DNA of 64,000 bases from Bifidobacterium colobi (GTDB taxonomy: Bacteria > Actinomycetota > Actinomycetes > Actinomycetales > Bifidobacteriaceae): assembly GCF_018555455.1 (NCBI RefSeq), contig NZ_JAFEJU010000004.1, forward strand, positions 1 to 64,000, written 5' to 3'. The notes under the pieces were generated by a model. It was not told the origin of the DNA and searched no databases. It saw nothing but the letters and a program-made list of their open reading frames with translations. Of the stretch, positions 27,005 to 36,601 are shown in pieces; position 1 is the first letter of the stretch, and each line of letters opens with the position of its first letter. A program made the position numbers and the translations under genes.

Positions 27005-27955
27005 TTATCGTTCGCGAACTTTGGCGACAATCTGCCACATTTCCTCGCCCACGTCGATACCACGCGGACAATGACGGGAGCAGGCGCGCACGGATTGGCA
27101 TGCTGCCACGCCGTCAGCGGTATCGATGGCATCCATGCGCTCCATGGCCTTGGTGTCACGAGAGTCGTTGATGAAGCGGGAAGCCCAAATAAGGGCGGCA
27201 GGTCCAATGAAAGCGTCGCCGCCGGCGAATACCGGGCAGGAGCCCTCGCATACGCCGCAGGCGATGCAATTGCTCAATGTCTCATATTTGGCAAGCTGCT
27301 CGGGATGCTGCAGATACTCGAAAGCGTTCACTTTGCCTTCCGCAGTGGTGGCGAGCACACCATCGGCTTCAAGATATGGGGTGAGTTTGCGAATCTGATT
27401 GAGCATCGGGTCGATGTCGGCAATCAGATCACGCTGCGGGGGGAATCCAGGCAGCGGTGCAAGCTCAATCACCCCCAATGAATCGGTGGCTTCGTATGCG
27501 CCATCCGCATCCGCAGGGGAGTCGGAAGATTCGTCTTGACCGTTGTCGATATGGCGGAATCCCTCATCGTCCACCTGCGGCAATGCGCCAGGCTGCTTGG
27601 CCCAATCACGAATCGACGCCGTGCACAAGAGCGTTGGCGTACCGTTGATGGCCACCGCATCCGAACCGCACATGCCATGGCCGCAGGAGTAACGGAAGGC
27701 AAGCGTCGGATCAACCGTGCGCTTGATGGCTAGCAGACAATCAAGAATCGTGTCTTCCGGACGTGCGGGAATCGTGTATTCCTGCACCCACTGCTTGCCG
27801 CGCGGGCGACGGCGTGCGGCGGAATCGGAACCGGAGCCGAAAGGGGAGCTTTTGCGGGCGAACGGACTGCCGCCACGTGCACGTTCCGCGCGCTCGGGGC
27901 GCGGAGTGAAGCGATGCACCTTCAAGGTAACCGTCGTGTTGTTCGCCTCAGCCAT
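27005..27955 (-). CDS. sdhB: succinate dehydrogenase/fumarate reductase iron-sulfur subunit
   Basis: The iron-sulfur subunit (316 aa) carries electrons between the flavoprotein and the redox partner. The 2Fe-2S site reads CGHGMCGSDA with a later LLC; Asp replaces the third cysteine, as in many actinobacterial SdhB. The 4Fe-4S motif is CIACGVCEGSCP and the 3Fe-4S motif is CQSVRACSRHCP. There is an extra basic, Arg-rich stretch at about residues 20-55. I chose ATG 27955 because GGAGG precedes it. The gene follows sdhA on the same strand. No sdhC/sdhD anchor gene is visible, and bifidobacteria lack a full TCA cycle, so fumarate reduction by a soluble partner is a reasonable guess. Confidence 0.9.
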   Translation of the reverse strand: MAEANNTTVTLKVHRFTPRPERAERARGGSPFARKSSPFGSGSDSAARRRPRGKQWVQEYTIPARPEDTILDCLLAIKRTVDPTLAFRYSCGHGMCGSDAVAINGTPTLLCTASIRDWAKQPGALPQVDDEGFRHIDNGQDESSDSPADADGAYEATDSLGVIELAPLPGFPPQRDLIADIDPMLNQIRKLTPYLEADGVLATTAEGKVNAFEYLQHPEQLAKYETLSNCIACGVCEGSCPVFAGGDAFIGPAALIWASRFINDSRDTKAMERMDAIDTADGVAACQSVRACSRHCPRGIDVGEEMWQIVAKVRER

Positions 27956-28111
27956 GCTTTGCCTCCATGAAACCATGCATCATCCAACCTGAATCAAATC
28001 AGCCAACCTATTGTGCCACAAGCCCTAGGCGTGCCACGCAGCAGGTCATATTCATAGGCGCTAGCTGCGTGGCGCTGCCGGAACTTGTGGGCGGTGAAAC
28101 GGCACTGTCCC

Positions 28112-30001
28112 TTAATACTCGCGCTTCTTGGGCGGATAATCAGTGATGGTCACCGGCTTGAAAGTCACCGAACCAGCTGCCGCCACCATGGAATGCGCCA
28201 GGAAATGCTCATCGTCACGCTCGGGGAAGTCGAGTCGACGCATGGAGCCACGGGATTCATGGCGAGCATCTGATGCCATGAGCACCGCTTGGGCGAGCGC
28301 AACGAGATGACGCACCTCCCAGATGGCGGTGACCTCTTGATTGAACGCCGCGGTGTGGTCATGCGCATACAGGTGATCGGCCTGCGGCTTGATGACCGTA
28401 TCCAACTGTTCCAATGCCGCTGCGATGGTGTCCGCGCTGCAGCGCACGGCCAGCGCCTGCTCCATGATGGAGCCGAGTTTTGCCATGAGCTGGTATGCGT
28501 TGGCGGTATTGCCCGCATTGCTCTCGGACTCGGCATCGGACTCAGTATCTGATTGTGGGGCACCTTGCAACAATGTCGTCAACTCGCCGTTGCGAGCTTC
28601 AGCGGCACGATCGACTGCGGTGATGAGATCATCATCAGCGGTTTCATCACCCATGGGAGAGTCCACCGGATTGCCGGCAATACGCGCGGCCAATGCGTGT
28701 CCGGCGCGCGTGCCGAAGAGGCACGCGTCAAGCAGCGAGTTGCCGCCCAAACGGTTTGCGCCATGTACGGAAACGCATGAGCATTCGCCGGCTGCGAACA
28801 AGCCGTTGACCACAGTGCGGTGCGTGCCATCCCAACGGTACACTTCACCATCCGTGGTAATCGGAAGACCACCCATCGTGTAATGAGCGGTGGGCTTGAT
28901 AGGCACCAGATCCTTGGTGGGATCCAAATTCGCATACTGTTCGATGGTTTCCACCACCTGCGGCAATACCTGAGCCATGCGCTCGGCATCGATACCGGTC
29001 ATATCCAGCCACACGCAATCCTTCGGACCGTTCGGATCCTTTGGATCGGCCACACCGCGACCGGCATCGATCTCGGCCATGATGGAACGGGAGACCACGT
29101 CGCGGGCCGCCAGATCCCTATGCTCCGGCGCATAACGTTCCATGAACGCTTCGCCGTTCGCATTGCGCAGAATACCACCCTCGGCGCGTGCCGCCTCGGA
29201 GAGCAGAATACCGGTATGGGCAAGTCCGGTGGGGTGGAACTGTACGAATTCAATGTCTTCAAGCTGCAATCCGGCGGACAACGCCAAGGCCATGCCGTCG
29301 CCTGTCAAGTCCCAGGAATTGGAGGTGGTGTGGAACAATCGCCCTGCACCACCGGTGGCGATCAGCACATTACGGGCGTGGATGGCTTGAATCTTGCCGG
29401 AATGCGTGTCCAAAGCCACAATGCCAGCGGCCTGCTGGCCATCATCGGTGAGCACCAGATCGGTCACATACCATTCCTCGGCGAATTCCACGCCTTGCGC
29501 CACACACTGCTGCCACAATGTGTGCAGGATCTGATGGCCGATGCGGTCAGCGGCATAGGCGGCGCGCTTGACCGGTTCTCCGCCGAAATCCCGCGTATGG
29601 CCGCCGAATCGTCGTTGGGCGATATGCCCGTCTTCGGTGCGGGAGAATGCCACACCTTGACGTTCCAGATTGATCACCGTTTCAGGAGCGTATTCGGCGA
29701 GCAGCTTGGCCGCATCCTGATCGACCAGCCAATCGCCACCTTTGATGGTGTCGTAATAATGCCAATGCCAGTCATCGGATTCGATGTTGCCTAGGCTGGC
29801 CGCGATACCGCCTTCCGCGGATCCGGTATGCGAACGCAACGGCTGCAATTTGGAGACCACGAGAATCTTCGGCTCAACCCCTTGCTCCTTGAGCTCGGTG
29901 ATTTCGGGGGAGCGGAGCAATCCCAGTGCCGCAGACAGGCCGGCTGCTCCTGCGCCGACGATAACCGCATCATACATATCTTCCAAACGTTTCGGACTCA
30001 T
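28112..30001 (-). CDS. sdhA: succinate dehydrogenase/fumarate reductase flavoprotein subunit
   Basis: A 629-aa FAD enzyme interconverting succinate and fumarate. The N-terminal dinucleotide-binding motif is [13 protein letters not shown], and the flavinylation region reads [17 protein letters not shown] with the conserved His. The substrate-site segments are [19 protein letters not shown] and PTAHYTMGG, and the C-terminal FAD motif is [17 protein letters not shown]. The region 460-500 holds a low-complexity acidic insert. The start at 30001 has no ribosome binding site; a second ATG at 29977 follows GGAAGA and could be the true start. sdhB follows after 156 bases. No membrane-anchor genes are adjacent. 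Confidence 0.92.
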   Translation of the reverse strand: MSPKRLEDMYDAVIVGAGAAGLSAALGLLRSPEITELKEQGVEPKILVVSKLQPLRSHTGSAEGGIAASLGNIESDDWHWHYYDTIKGGDWLVDQDAAKLLAEYAPETVINLERQGVAFSRTEDGHIAQRRFGGHTRDFGGEPVKRAAYAADRIGHQILHTLWQQCVAQGVEFAEEWYVTDLVLTDDGQQAAGIVALDTHSGKIQAIHARNVLIATGGAGRLFHTTSNSWDLTGDGMALALSAGLQLEDIEFVQFHPTGLAHTGILLSEAARAEGGILRNANGEAFMERYAPEHRDLAARDVVSRSIMAEIDAGRGVADPKDPNGPKDCVWLDMTGIDAERMAQVLPQVVETIEQYANLDPTKDLVPIKPTAHYTMGGLPITTDGEVYRWDGTHRTVVNGLFAAGECSCVSVHGANRLGGNSLLDACLFGTRAGHALAARIAGNPVDSPMGDETADDDLITAVDRAAEARNGELTTLLQGAPQSDTESDAESESNAGNTANAYQLMAKLGSIMEQALAVRCSADTIAAALEQLDTVIKPQADHLYAHDHTAAFNQEVTAIWEVRHLVALAQAVLMASDARHESRGSMRRLDFPERDDEHFLAHSMVAAAGSVTFKPVTITDYPPKKREY

Positions 30002-30102
30002 GGGTTTGATTCTCGCACACCCGGCGAACAGCGAGCCGAAGGGATCTGATGCTTGCTGGCAGGCTTATAGGACATGTGATGATGGATGGGATGGCGGCAA
30101 GC

Positions 30103-31671
30103 TCAAGCCACTGAGTCGCATAGCACCATGGCATCCGCCTTTCTTTCCACAATGCCATTGAGCTCCATGGTGCCCAACAATTCCAAAACGGCCCGGATAT
30201 CCGGAATCTCGTCAGGCGCTTTGCTTTGGGCTACACGCAGCAGTGCATCCGGGGTGGTGATGAGATGCCGTTTCTTGCATTCTCGAATCAACGCGACCAT
30301 GATGCGTTGGGTTTCCGGCAGGTCGCTGACTTTGATTGGTTTGTTGCCGTGGTCGCCGTGGTCGCCGCGATTGCGCGATGTGTTGCGATTGCGCGATGTG
30401 CCGCGCAGGTCAGGTGCGGCATGTGCGGATACGGGGTGCTGTTTTTTCGTGGCGGCGGAAGCGTCGGCATCATGGTGGGATTCGGCAGCAGAAGTGGGTT
30501 GCTGCATGGGATTGTGCGGTGATGTCGCCTTCGTGTTCGACTCGGACCGCTGTGCGACGGTCGGTGCCGGAGAGGCTGGAATCGTGACATCTGCCAGTAC
30601 TGGATGATGCGCGTTATGGCAGATATCGTCAATGGCGGTGGCCGCGCATAGGAGTATGGCTTTCTGCTCGTTGATGATTTTGTTGCAGCCGGCATTAACC
30701 GGCTGATTGATATCCCCGGGCGCGGCATACACTTCGCGCATCAGCTCGCACGCCCAGCCCGCGGTGTTCAACGCTCCCGATCTGAGCCGAGCCTGCGCCA
30801 CCACCAAGGTGGAGGAGAGCGCGGCGATGATACGGTTACGCATCAGGAACCGTCTCGCTTCAGGAACAATGCCGGGGCATAATTCGCTGATGAGCGCGCC
30901 TCCTTGCTGTTCGATGCGTTCGAACAGCGTGCGGTTGCGCAAAGGTCCCATATGGTTTAGGCCGCCGGCGAAAACGGCGACCGTTCTGCCGACCGTGGAC
31001 GGGTTATGACCGGTCAACGCGTTCAATGCACCCCAGTGCGCGGCCGCATCCGTGCCCATGGCGCCTCCGGAAACCACCAGATGACCGGATGCGGCGGCCT
31101 GTTCGGCGAGCGTATGGGCAACATATCGGCCATATTCGGTAACGTCGCGCGAACCTACGATGCCTACAGGCTTTGGGCAACTGGTTAGCGCACGCGGATC
31201 TCCTTTGCCCCACAAGCAGAGGGGAGGAGCCCAGTCGGAGCGGATCGCCAGATCTTCCAGCTGTTTGGGCCAGCATGGATTGCCGGGAGCGATAATCCAT
31301 TGGGTGCCGTCAGACGTAAACCAGTCCGCGAGCGCCAGCGGATTGCGGTCGGGCATATCCTGCATTCGATTGTGCCATCGGACCACATTGGTGCGGAATG
31401 CCTTCATGGCATCAGCGGTTGGTTTGCGTCCCCAACGAACGCAGCCTTGAGCGAATAGACGTTCCAATTCGGCGAATGCCGGAGCGCAGGTGGTGGAAGG
31501 CTTGTTCGGATGTGACTCGTCAAGCGTGTGCCACACGATTTCAGCGTTGCCGGCTCCTTTGAGCAGAGCGTACATCTGTGCGTCCGCATCATCGAGGCAG
31601 TAGGTGAGTGCTGCGCGGAATATGGCGTCTCTGGAAAGTGAGGACACGGTGGTTGTGGTGGATTCGCTCAT
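30103..31671 (-). CDS. dprA: DNA-processing protein DprA
   Basis: DprA loads RecA onto incoming single-stranded DNA during natural transformation. The extended Rossmann fold shows GIVGSRDVTEYGRYVA, LVVSGGAMGTDAAAH, AVFAGGLNHMGP and NRIIAALSSTLVVAQA. A Ser/His-rich linker of about 110 residues follows, then a winged-helix domain at the C-terminus (VALIRECKKRHLITT). At 522 aa it is longer than most DprA because of that linker. The ATG at 31671 overlaps the comM stop (ATGA) and GAGGATG precedes it; a 63-residue upstream extension runs into comM and was rejected. Confidence 0.92.
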   Translation of the reverse strand: MSESTTTTVSSLSRDAIFRAALTYCLDDADAQMYALLKGAGNAEIVWHTLDESHPNKPSTTCAPAFAELERLFAQGCVRWGRKPTADAMKAFRTNVVRWHNRMQDMPDRNPLALADWFTSDGTQWIIAPGNPCWPKQLEDLAIRSDWAPPLCLWGKGDPRALTSCPKPVGIVGSRDVTEYGRYVAHTLAEQAAASGHLVVSGGAMGTDAAAHWGALNALTGHNPSTVGRTVAVFAGGLNHMGPLRNRTLFERIEQQGGALISELCPGIVPEARRFLMRNRIIAALSSTLVVAQARLRSGALNTAGWACELMREVYAAPGDINQPVNAGCNKIINEQKAILLCAATAIDDICHNAHHPVLADVTIPASPAPTVAQRSESNTKATSPHNPMQQPTSAAESHHDADASAATKKQHPVSAHAAPDLRGTSRNRNTSRNRGDHGDHGNKPIKVSDLPETQRIMVALIRECKKRHLITTPDALLRVAQSKAPDEIPDIRAVLELLGTMELNGIVERKADAMVLCDSVA

Positions 31672-33209
31672 GACATCCTCGTTCTCAGTTCGATGCCCTG
31701 ATGGACATCCTGTTCGGTGGGGCTTTCCCGGCCGGCCAGATCGGCAAGCGTCCAGGCGAGACGCATGGCTCGGTCGGCGCCGCGTAGGGTGAGCTGATGG
31801 CTCGTCAAGGCTCTGTTGACGAGTTCCATGGCTTTCAGTGAGGTATTGGCGTGCAGCCATTTGCCGGATGCCTGTGCGTTGCAGGTCCAGCCGAACTGTT
31901 TGAACCGTTGCGTGGCAATCTGGCGTGCTTGGATGACCCGTGCGCGAATCGTCTGACTGCTCTCGCCCTGTGGTTCTTGCTGTTGGGCGATGCGGGAGAC
32001 GGGCGGTACGGCAAGCTGAATGTCCACGCGGTCAAGAATCGGTCCGGAAAGTCGGGAGAAATACCGCATGCGTTCCTTCTCCTTGCATGTGCAGCGCTCG
32101 CCGGTGCCGTAATAGTATCCGCATGGGCAGGGGTTGGCGGCCATGATGAGTTGGAAATTGGCCGGATAGTAGGTGCTGCCTTTGGATCGCGAGAGTGCCA
32201 CATACCCGGATTCCAACGGTTCGCGCATGGTTTGCAATGCTCGGGCGCTGAATTCTGGTGCTTCGTCAAGGAATAGGATGCCTCGATGCGCCCGTGTGAT
32301 GGCTCCGGGAATCGCCATGCCGCTGCCGCCTCCCACAAGGGCCGCCGTGGTGGCGGTGTGATGTGGGGCTTCGAATGGCGGGACGTCGGTGATGCCGTAT
32401 TGTGGCAGTGTTCCGCACAGGGAGCGGATGGAAGCCACTTCAAGCTGTTCGGATTCGTTTAATGGACACATGATGCCGGGAAGTCTGGAGGCCAGCATGG
32501 TTTTGCCTGCGCCGGGAGGGCCGGTCATGATGAGATTATGTCCTCCTGCCGCAGCCACCTGTAATGCCCATTTGGCGTATTCCTGTCCCAACACTTCGCT
32601 CATGTCGCCGCAATCCTGCGGATTTGAGGCCACGGTTGAGACGGTATCGGCAAGCGCATCGCCGTTGTGTGGTAATTCCGGTATACGGTAGGTGGCGTCG
32701 CCTCCCATGAGCTCAATGAGCTCGCCCACATGCTGTATGCCGATAACGTCCAGACCATCGACCATGGCAGCCTCGTCAAGATTGCGGTATGGCACGATGA
32801 GTTTGTTCGCCCCGTGTTCTTTGGCATGCAACATGATGGGTAAGAGACCATGGATCGGCAGCACCGAGCCATCAAGATTCACTTCGCCGAGCACGACTGT
32901 ATCTTCCAAGCAATTGTGGTCGATGGCATTCGACGCGCAGAGCACGCTGGCGGCTATGGCCAGATCATGCGATGAGCCACGCTTCGGCACCGATGCCGGA
33001 CTCATGTTGACGGTCACTCTGGTTTGCGGCCAGGAGAATCCGCTGGCTTGGCATGCGGATTTCACCCGCTCGCGAGCCTCCGACAGTGAGGTGTCCGGCA
33101 AGCCGATGATGGAGAAATACGGCAATCCGGGACTGATGAACGCCTGCACTTGGATGATGAAGGCCTTCAATCCGATAAGGCCAACGGATAGTGTGCTTCC
33201 TATAGGCAT
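31668..33209 (-). CDS. comM: ComM/YifB family Mg-chelatase-like AAA+ ATPase
   Basis: A 513-aa AAA+ helicase of the ComM family, which in other bacteria promotes branch migration of heterologous DNA during transformation. The N-terminal Lon-like ChlI domain begins MPIGSTLSVGLIGLKAF. Walker A is GPPGAGKTML and Walker B is ILFLDEAPEFS. Cysteines in PCPCGYYYGTGERCTC form the zinc-like cluster common in the family, and the C-terminal Mg-chelatase domain ends in RESPTEQDVHQ. It is coupled to dprA by an ATGA overlap and preceded by yraN, the common actinobacterial order yraN-comM-dprA. Confidence 0.93.
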   Translation of the reverse strand: MPIGSTLSVGLIGLKAFIIQVQAFISPGLPYFSIIGLPDTSLSEARERVKSACQASGFSWPQTRVTVNMSPASVPKRGSSHDLAIAASVLCASNAIDHNCLEDTVVLGEVNLDGSVLPIHGLLPIMLHAKEHGANKLIVPYRNLDEAAMVDGLDVIGIQHVGELIELMGGDATYRIPELPHNGDALADTVSTVASNPQDCGDMSEVLGQEYAKWALQVAAAGGHNLIMTGPPGAGKTMLASRLPGIMCPLNESEQLEVASIRSLCGTLPQYGITDVPPFEAPHHTATTAALVGGGSGMAIPGAITRAHRGILFLDEAPEFSARALQTMREPLESGYVALSRSKGSTYYPANFQLIMAANPCPCGYYYGTGERCTCKEKERMRYFSRLSGPILDRVDIQLAVPPVSRIAQQQEPQGESSQTIRARVIQARQIATQRFKQFGWTCNAQASGKWLHANTSLKAMELVNRALTSHQLTLRGADRAMRLAWTLADLAGRESPTEQDVHQGIELRTRMS

Positions 33210-33239
33210 GGTGGCTGCTCCTTTCGGGCTTCAAGGCGT

Positions 33240-33740
33240 TCAGAACGCTCCGGGAATGTGATGGATAACGGGTTTGCCGAGTTCCAACACCACGGTGACC
33301 ACGTCAAAACGGATTGCGGTATGCGGTATGCGGTTACGGCGGTCGATCAGCCATTCGCAGGCAGCTCGACGAAGGTTGACCTGTTTGGAATGCGTCACGG
33401 CTTCCTGTGGAATCCCGTAATGCGCATTGCGGCGGGATTTGACCTCAACGAATACGATGGTGCGATCCGGTGCCATCATTACGATGTCGAGTTCGCCATA
33501 ACGGGTATGCCAGTTGCGGCTCAACGTGCGCCATCCCTGGCGTTCGAGCCACGCGGCTGCATAGTGTTCGCCGAGAGCTCCGAATTGTTTTGGCGCGAGG
33601 GACGGATCAGCCATGGCCGTGGCCAGCTGGTCCACGAGACTTGGGTTCGCCTCCGTTGGAGAATCCAGCATGGGCTGGTGGAAGTGAGATGCGGCTTCGC
33701 TGCCGGCTTCGAGAATCTGCGATGATCTGGAAGTGTTCAT
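33240..33740 (-). CDS. YraN/UPF0102 family nuclease-like protein
   Basis: A protein of about 166 aa with a restriction-endonuclease-like fold (UPF0102). The motifs are GALGEHYAAAWLERQGW, ELDIVMMAPDRTIVFVEVKSR (Asp and the E-x-K pair of a nuclease core) and AIRFDVVTVV. The N-terminal 60 residues are not conserved, so the true start may be further in; ATG 33740 is the first sensible one. The gene opens the yraN-comM-dprA run and probably belongs to DNA uptake or processing. Confidence 0.85.
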   Translation of the reverse strand: MNTSRSSQILEAGSEAASHFHQPMLDSPTEANPSLVDQLATAMADPSLAPKQFGALGEHYAAAWLERQGWRTLSRNWHTRYGELDIVMMAPDRTIVFVEVKSRRNAHYGIPQEAVTHSKQVNLRRAACEWLIDRRNRIPHTAIRFDVVTVVLELGKPVIHHIPGAF

Positions 33741-33790
33741 GTATCCACTGTGCGGGCTGACCGGTTCTTCGCACAAGCGCAACCGGCAAA

Positions 33791-33904
33791 TGTGGATACT
33801 ATGACGGGGTTTGGCGTGTTGTGGATAACGTGTGGATGAAAACCGGGTTATCCACCGATTGTTAAGACGGTATGCGAATCATCGCGCCGCAGTTGTAATC
33901 CACA
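33791..33904. promoter_or_regulatory. cluster of five DnaA-box-like sites
   Basis: Within 114 bases lie five 9-mers close to the DnaA box TTATCCACA. The one at 33819-33828 is perfect on the minus strand (TTGTGGATAA on the plus). Four have one mismatch each: 33791-33799 and 33831-33839 on the minus strand, 33848-33856 and 33896-33904 on the plus. They fill the gap between yraN and the response regulator gene. No dnaA or dnaN is nearby, so this is not obviously oriC. Confidence 0.6.
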
Positions 33905-33996
33905 GGATGACAACACACCTTAACCCATCAGACTCGCTGATGCTACGGTAGCCGTAGAAGGGGCGGCAGCGAAGCCGCGGAAGGGCGGCGAACATC

Positions 33997-34671
33997 ATGC
34001 ATGACAATAACCAACAACAGGCGGTACGACCCATTGTCACCATCGGGCTCGTGGACAATGACGCATTCTCGCTTGCCTTCCTCGAACGTTCCATCAGTGA
34101 ACTGATGTCTGAGGCCCGCATCATCTGGAAAACCACATCAGGCAGGGATGCGGTCGCCCGTTGTCTCGATGTGAGCCAAAGCCCCAATGTGCTGCTGACC
34201 GACATGTCAATGGACGAACTCTCCGGACTCGTGGTGTGCAAGACCATTCGCATCAAAACCGCACGCGTCAAGATTCTGGCGGTCACCTCATTCTCACTCG
34301 CCGTATATTCCGGCAAAGCCGCCGCAGCCGGAGCGCAAGGCATTGTACCCAAATCGGTGGAGACGCCCATCATCGAAGCGATTCGCTCCGTCGCCGCCGG
34401 CGGCACATGGGGCGAAGGCTTCGAAACCGCGGCGGAGGCGCACACGCGACTGGGCGGACAACGCACACCCCGTCAATTCCTGCTTTCCGACCGTGAAGCC
34501 GAAGCCATGAACCTGTGCTCCAGAGGGCTGTCCACCGAACAGATTGCCGCCGAAATGCGAGTCAATGCCTCCACCGCCAAAACCTATCTCACCCGTGCCA
34601 TCCATAAGCTCGGCGTCACCTCCCGCGGGGCAGCCGTAGCATTATGGACCGGAGCCTCGGAGGGGGAGTGA
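33997..34671 (+). CDS. LuxR/NarL-family response regulator
   Basis: A 224-aa response regulator. The receiver domain has Asp69 (VLLTDMSMDE) as the phosphorylation site, preceded by the acidic LVDNDAF pocket and followed by Thr and Lys at AVTSFS and VPKSVE. The C-terminal LuxR helix-turn-helix (residues about 160-215) reads LSDREAEAMNLCSRGLSTEQ then a recognition helix around NASTAKTYLTRA. The stop TGA shares its last A with the ATG of the kinase gene, so they are translated together. It likely controls the lipoprotein and ABC genes downstream (inference from gene order). Confidence 0.9.
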   Translation: MHDNNQQQAVRPIVTIGLVDNDAFSLAFLERSISELMSEARIIWKTTSGRDAVARCLDVSQSPNVLLTDMSMDELSGLVVCKTIRIKTARVKILAVTSFSLAVYSGKAAAAGAQGIVPKSVETPIIEAIRSVAAGGTWGEGFETAAEAHTRLGGQRTPRQFLLSDREAEAMNLCSRGLSTEQIAAEMRVNASTAKTYLTRAIHKLGVTSRGAAVALWTGASEGE

Positions 34672-36008
34672 TGAACGGCAAGCCCACCGCGAATGCGGCC
34701 CACTGGATTCGGATGCACTGGTTCCGCATCGCCATTGCAGCCTTCACGCTCACCGCCACCTTGGTGGAATGGTCGGTGATACCGCCGATCTATCCGCTGA
34801 ATTTCCTGTTTTCAGGACTCTCGGTTATCGCCATCGTGCTTTCGCCATTCATTCCCAGAATCTCCGGATGGCTGATCATCGTCACCGTGGTGGCCAGACT
34901 GTTCGTGCTTGACCTATCCGGCCCGAACCCGCTCTGGGCAGCGTATCTGGCGCTCGCGATTATCGGTTATGATAGTGCGATTCCCGTGGCGACTGGTGCG
35001 TTGCTCACCGTTACGATTGCTGAATGTGTGCCGGTGGCCTTAAATACGTTCAATGCGCTTTCCGCAACATGGATCGGCATGGTCAACTACATCGGCATGT
35101 TCACACTCGCCACGATGGCGGGCATGTCATTCCGGTGGCGCAAACAGCGCGACGAGATTCGTGAACAGGCACTGGTTTTGGAACGTAAACAATGGCAATT
35201 GGACACCTTGCAACGCAACACGCGCCTGGCCTCACGCATCCATGATTCCGCCAGCGGCGGGCTCTCGTACATCGCATTGACCGCACAACGGCAATTGCGG
35301 CGCATCGGTGATGATGAGGCGCATCATGCCGAATGTCAGGATTGGCAGTTCGTCAACGACCAGGCATTATCAGTGCTCGATGAGATCCATCACGTCATCG
35401 ATCTGCTGGAACAGCCGCAATCACCTGACCCATCGCAGTCGGATGATTTCCATGATTCCAAGACTCAGGAATCCTCCGCAAATTCAACTGCGCAGCGTAC
35501 CGAGCGTCCCGTGCCGGAACCTTCATCCTCCAGCAGTGCAGCATCCCGGCAATGGAACACATTGCAATCGGCGATGCAGGAAGCGACAGCCAAACTCACA
35601 CATCTGGGATTCTCAGGAACCATCGAAACGCGTGGCAATCTCCCGGACGATTGCGCGGACGAAACAATCACAGAGGCCGTCAATCTCATCGGCGAAATCG
35701 CCGCCAATATCACCCGCCACATGAGCCCGGACTCCGGCGAATATTGCTGCGTGATCACTGTGAGTAACGCTGCCATCGAAATCATGGAAACCAATCCGAT
35801 AGGCATACCAAGCAATGATGCACAGAACAACGACAGCAGTTCGGCGGGCACGCTCAAGCCGCACGGCAGCGGTCTTGCCATGCACCGGCGCCTGATTCGC
35901 AGCCTTGGTGGAGAACTCAATACCACTGCCGAAGACGCTGATTGGATACTCTATGCCCGCATCCCCACACATCCCGGTTCATCAGAGCTTGAGAGGCATG
36001 CGTCATGA
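34671..36008 (+). CDS. sensor histidine kinase (HisKA_3-like)
   Basis: A 445-aa membrane sensor kinase with about six transmembrane helices in the first 160 residues and little extracellular sequence. The phosphoacceptor helix carries His191 in RIHDSASGGLSYI. A Ser/Pro-rich stretch interrupts the region before the ATPase domain. The ATPase motifs are degenerate: the N-box reads EIAANITRH and the G-box GSGLAMHRRLIRSLGG. AGGGGGAG precedes ATG 34671, which overlaps the regulator stop. The stop overlaps the next gene (ATGA). With no sensor domain outside the membrane, it may read the membrane itself or a partner protein. Confidence 0.85.
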   Translation: MNGKPTANAAHWIRMHWFRIAIAAFTLTATLVEWSVIPPIYPLNFLFSGLSVIAIVLSPFIPRISGWLIIVTVVARLFVLDLSGPNPLWAAYLALAIIGYDSAIPVATGALLTVTIAECVPVALNTFNALSATWIGMVNYIGMFTLATMAGMSFRWRKQRDEIREQALVLERKQWQLDTLQRNTRLASRIHDSASGGLSYIALTAQRQLRRIGDDEAHHAECQDWQFVNDQALSVLDEIHHVIDLLEQPQSPDPSQSDDFHDSKTQESSANSTAQRTERPVPEPSSSSSAASRQWNTLQSAMQEATAKLTHLGFSGTIETRGNLPDDCADETITEAVNLIGEIAANITRHMSPDSGEYCCVITVSNAAIEIMETNPIGIPSNDAQNNDSSSAGTLKPHGSGLAMHRRLIRSLGGELNTTAEDADWILYARIPTHPGSSELERHAS

Positions 36009-36601
36009 CCAGGATTCGCGGCAGCAACCAATCAAGCAACCAATCATATGAACAACGCCATCATCATGGATGGCATGGCATCGCCTCCAGCTTCAGCCAG
36101 TGGCATCGCCGAAACCTGATGGTTGCCGTCGTCCTTGCCATAGGCATCATCATCGCCGTACTGCTGGCATCGCTGCTCCCGCAGCCGTGGAGCGACGTGG
36201 CAACCAACGCGAGCAACGATTCCAGCCGCACAATGCCTACCACCAGCGAACATCCCGAATTTACCGGTCCACACAAATACGAGGCGTTGACCGCCTGGAA
36301 CAACCTGCATACCGAACTCGGGCGCGGCATACTCGAAGACGGCACGGTTACGCCAGCCGAGCTTGCCGAAGTGCGCAAGGCCTATAACGAATGCCTGTCC
36401 GTCTATGGACTACAGGCTAAAACAATCACGGATGACAACGGTGAAGCTATAGGCGAGAGCGTCGTACCGATTCGCGGATCGATGAATAGCCAACAACAAT
36501 CGGCTGTCATCGACCAATGCCGGACCGAATCCGATTACCAGTGGCTGGAGCCATTGGTCAATGCGCATTCCACCGAACAGTCGACAAAGGAGCCGCAATG
36601 A
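36005..36601 (+). CDS. membrane-anchored cysteine-patterned protein, family member 1
   Basis: A 198-aa protein of unknown function. It has a hydrophilic N-terminus, one membrane helix at about residues 39-61 and an outside domain. The domain holds the core shared by four proteins in this locus: FTGPHKYEALTAW, then GILEDGTVTPAELAEV, then ECLSVYG, and a second cysteine in DQCRTES. It lacks the second half (cysteines 3 and 4) of its relatives. Start and stop overlap the kinase and the next gene by ATGA, so it is co-translated with the two-component system. It may present or modulate the sensor signal (inference). Confidence 0.75.
   Translation: MTRIRGSNQSSNQSYEQRHHHGWHGIASSFSQWHRRNLMVAVVLAIGIIIAVLLASLLPQPWSDVATNASNDSSRTMPTTSEHPEFTGPHKYEALTAWNNLHTELGRGILEDGTVTPAELAEVRKAYNECLSVYGLQAKTITDDNGEAIGESVVPIRGSMNSQQQSAVIDQCRTESDYQWLEPLVNAHSTEQSTKEPQ

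Noticed and set aside
33791..33904. Chromosomal replication origin
   Set aside because: DnaA-box-like sites are present, but dnaA, dnaN, gyrB, recF and an AT-rich unwinding element are not nearby.
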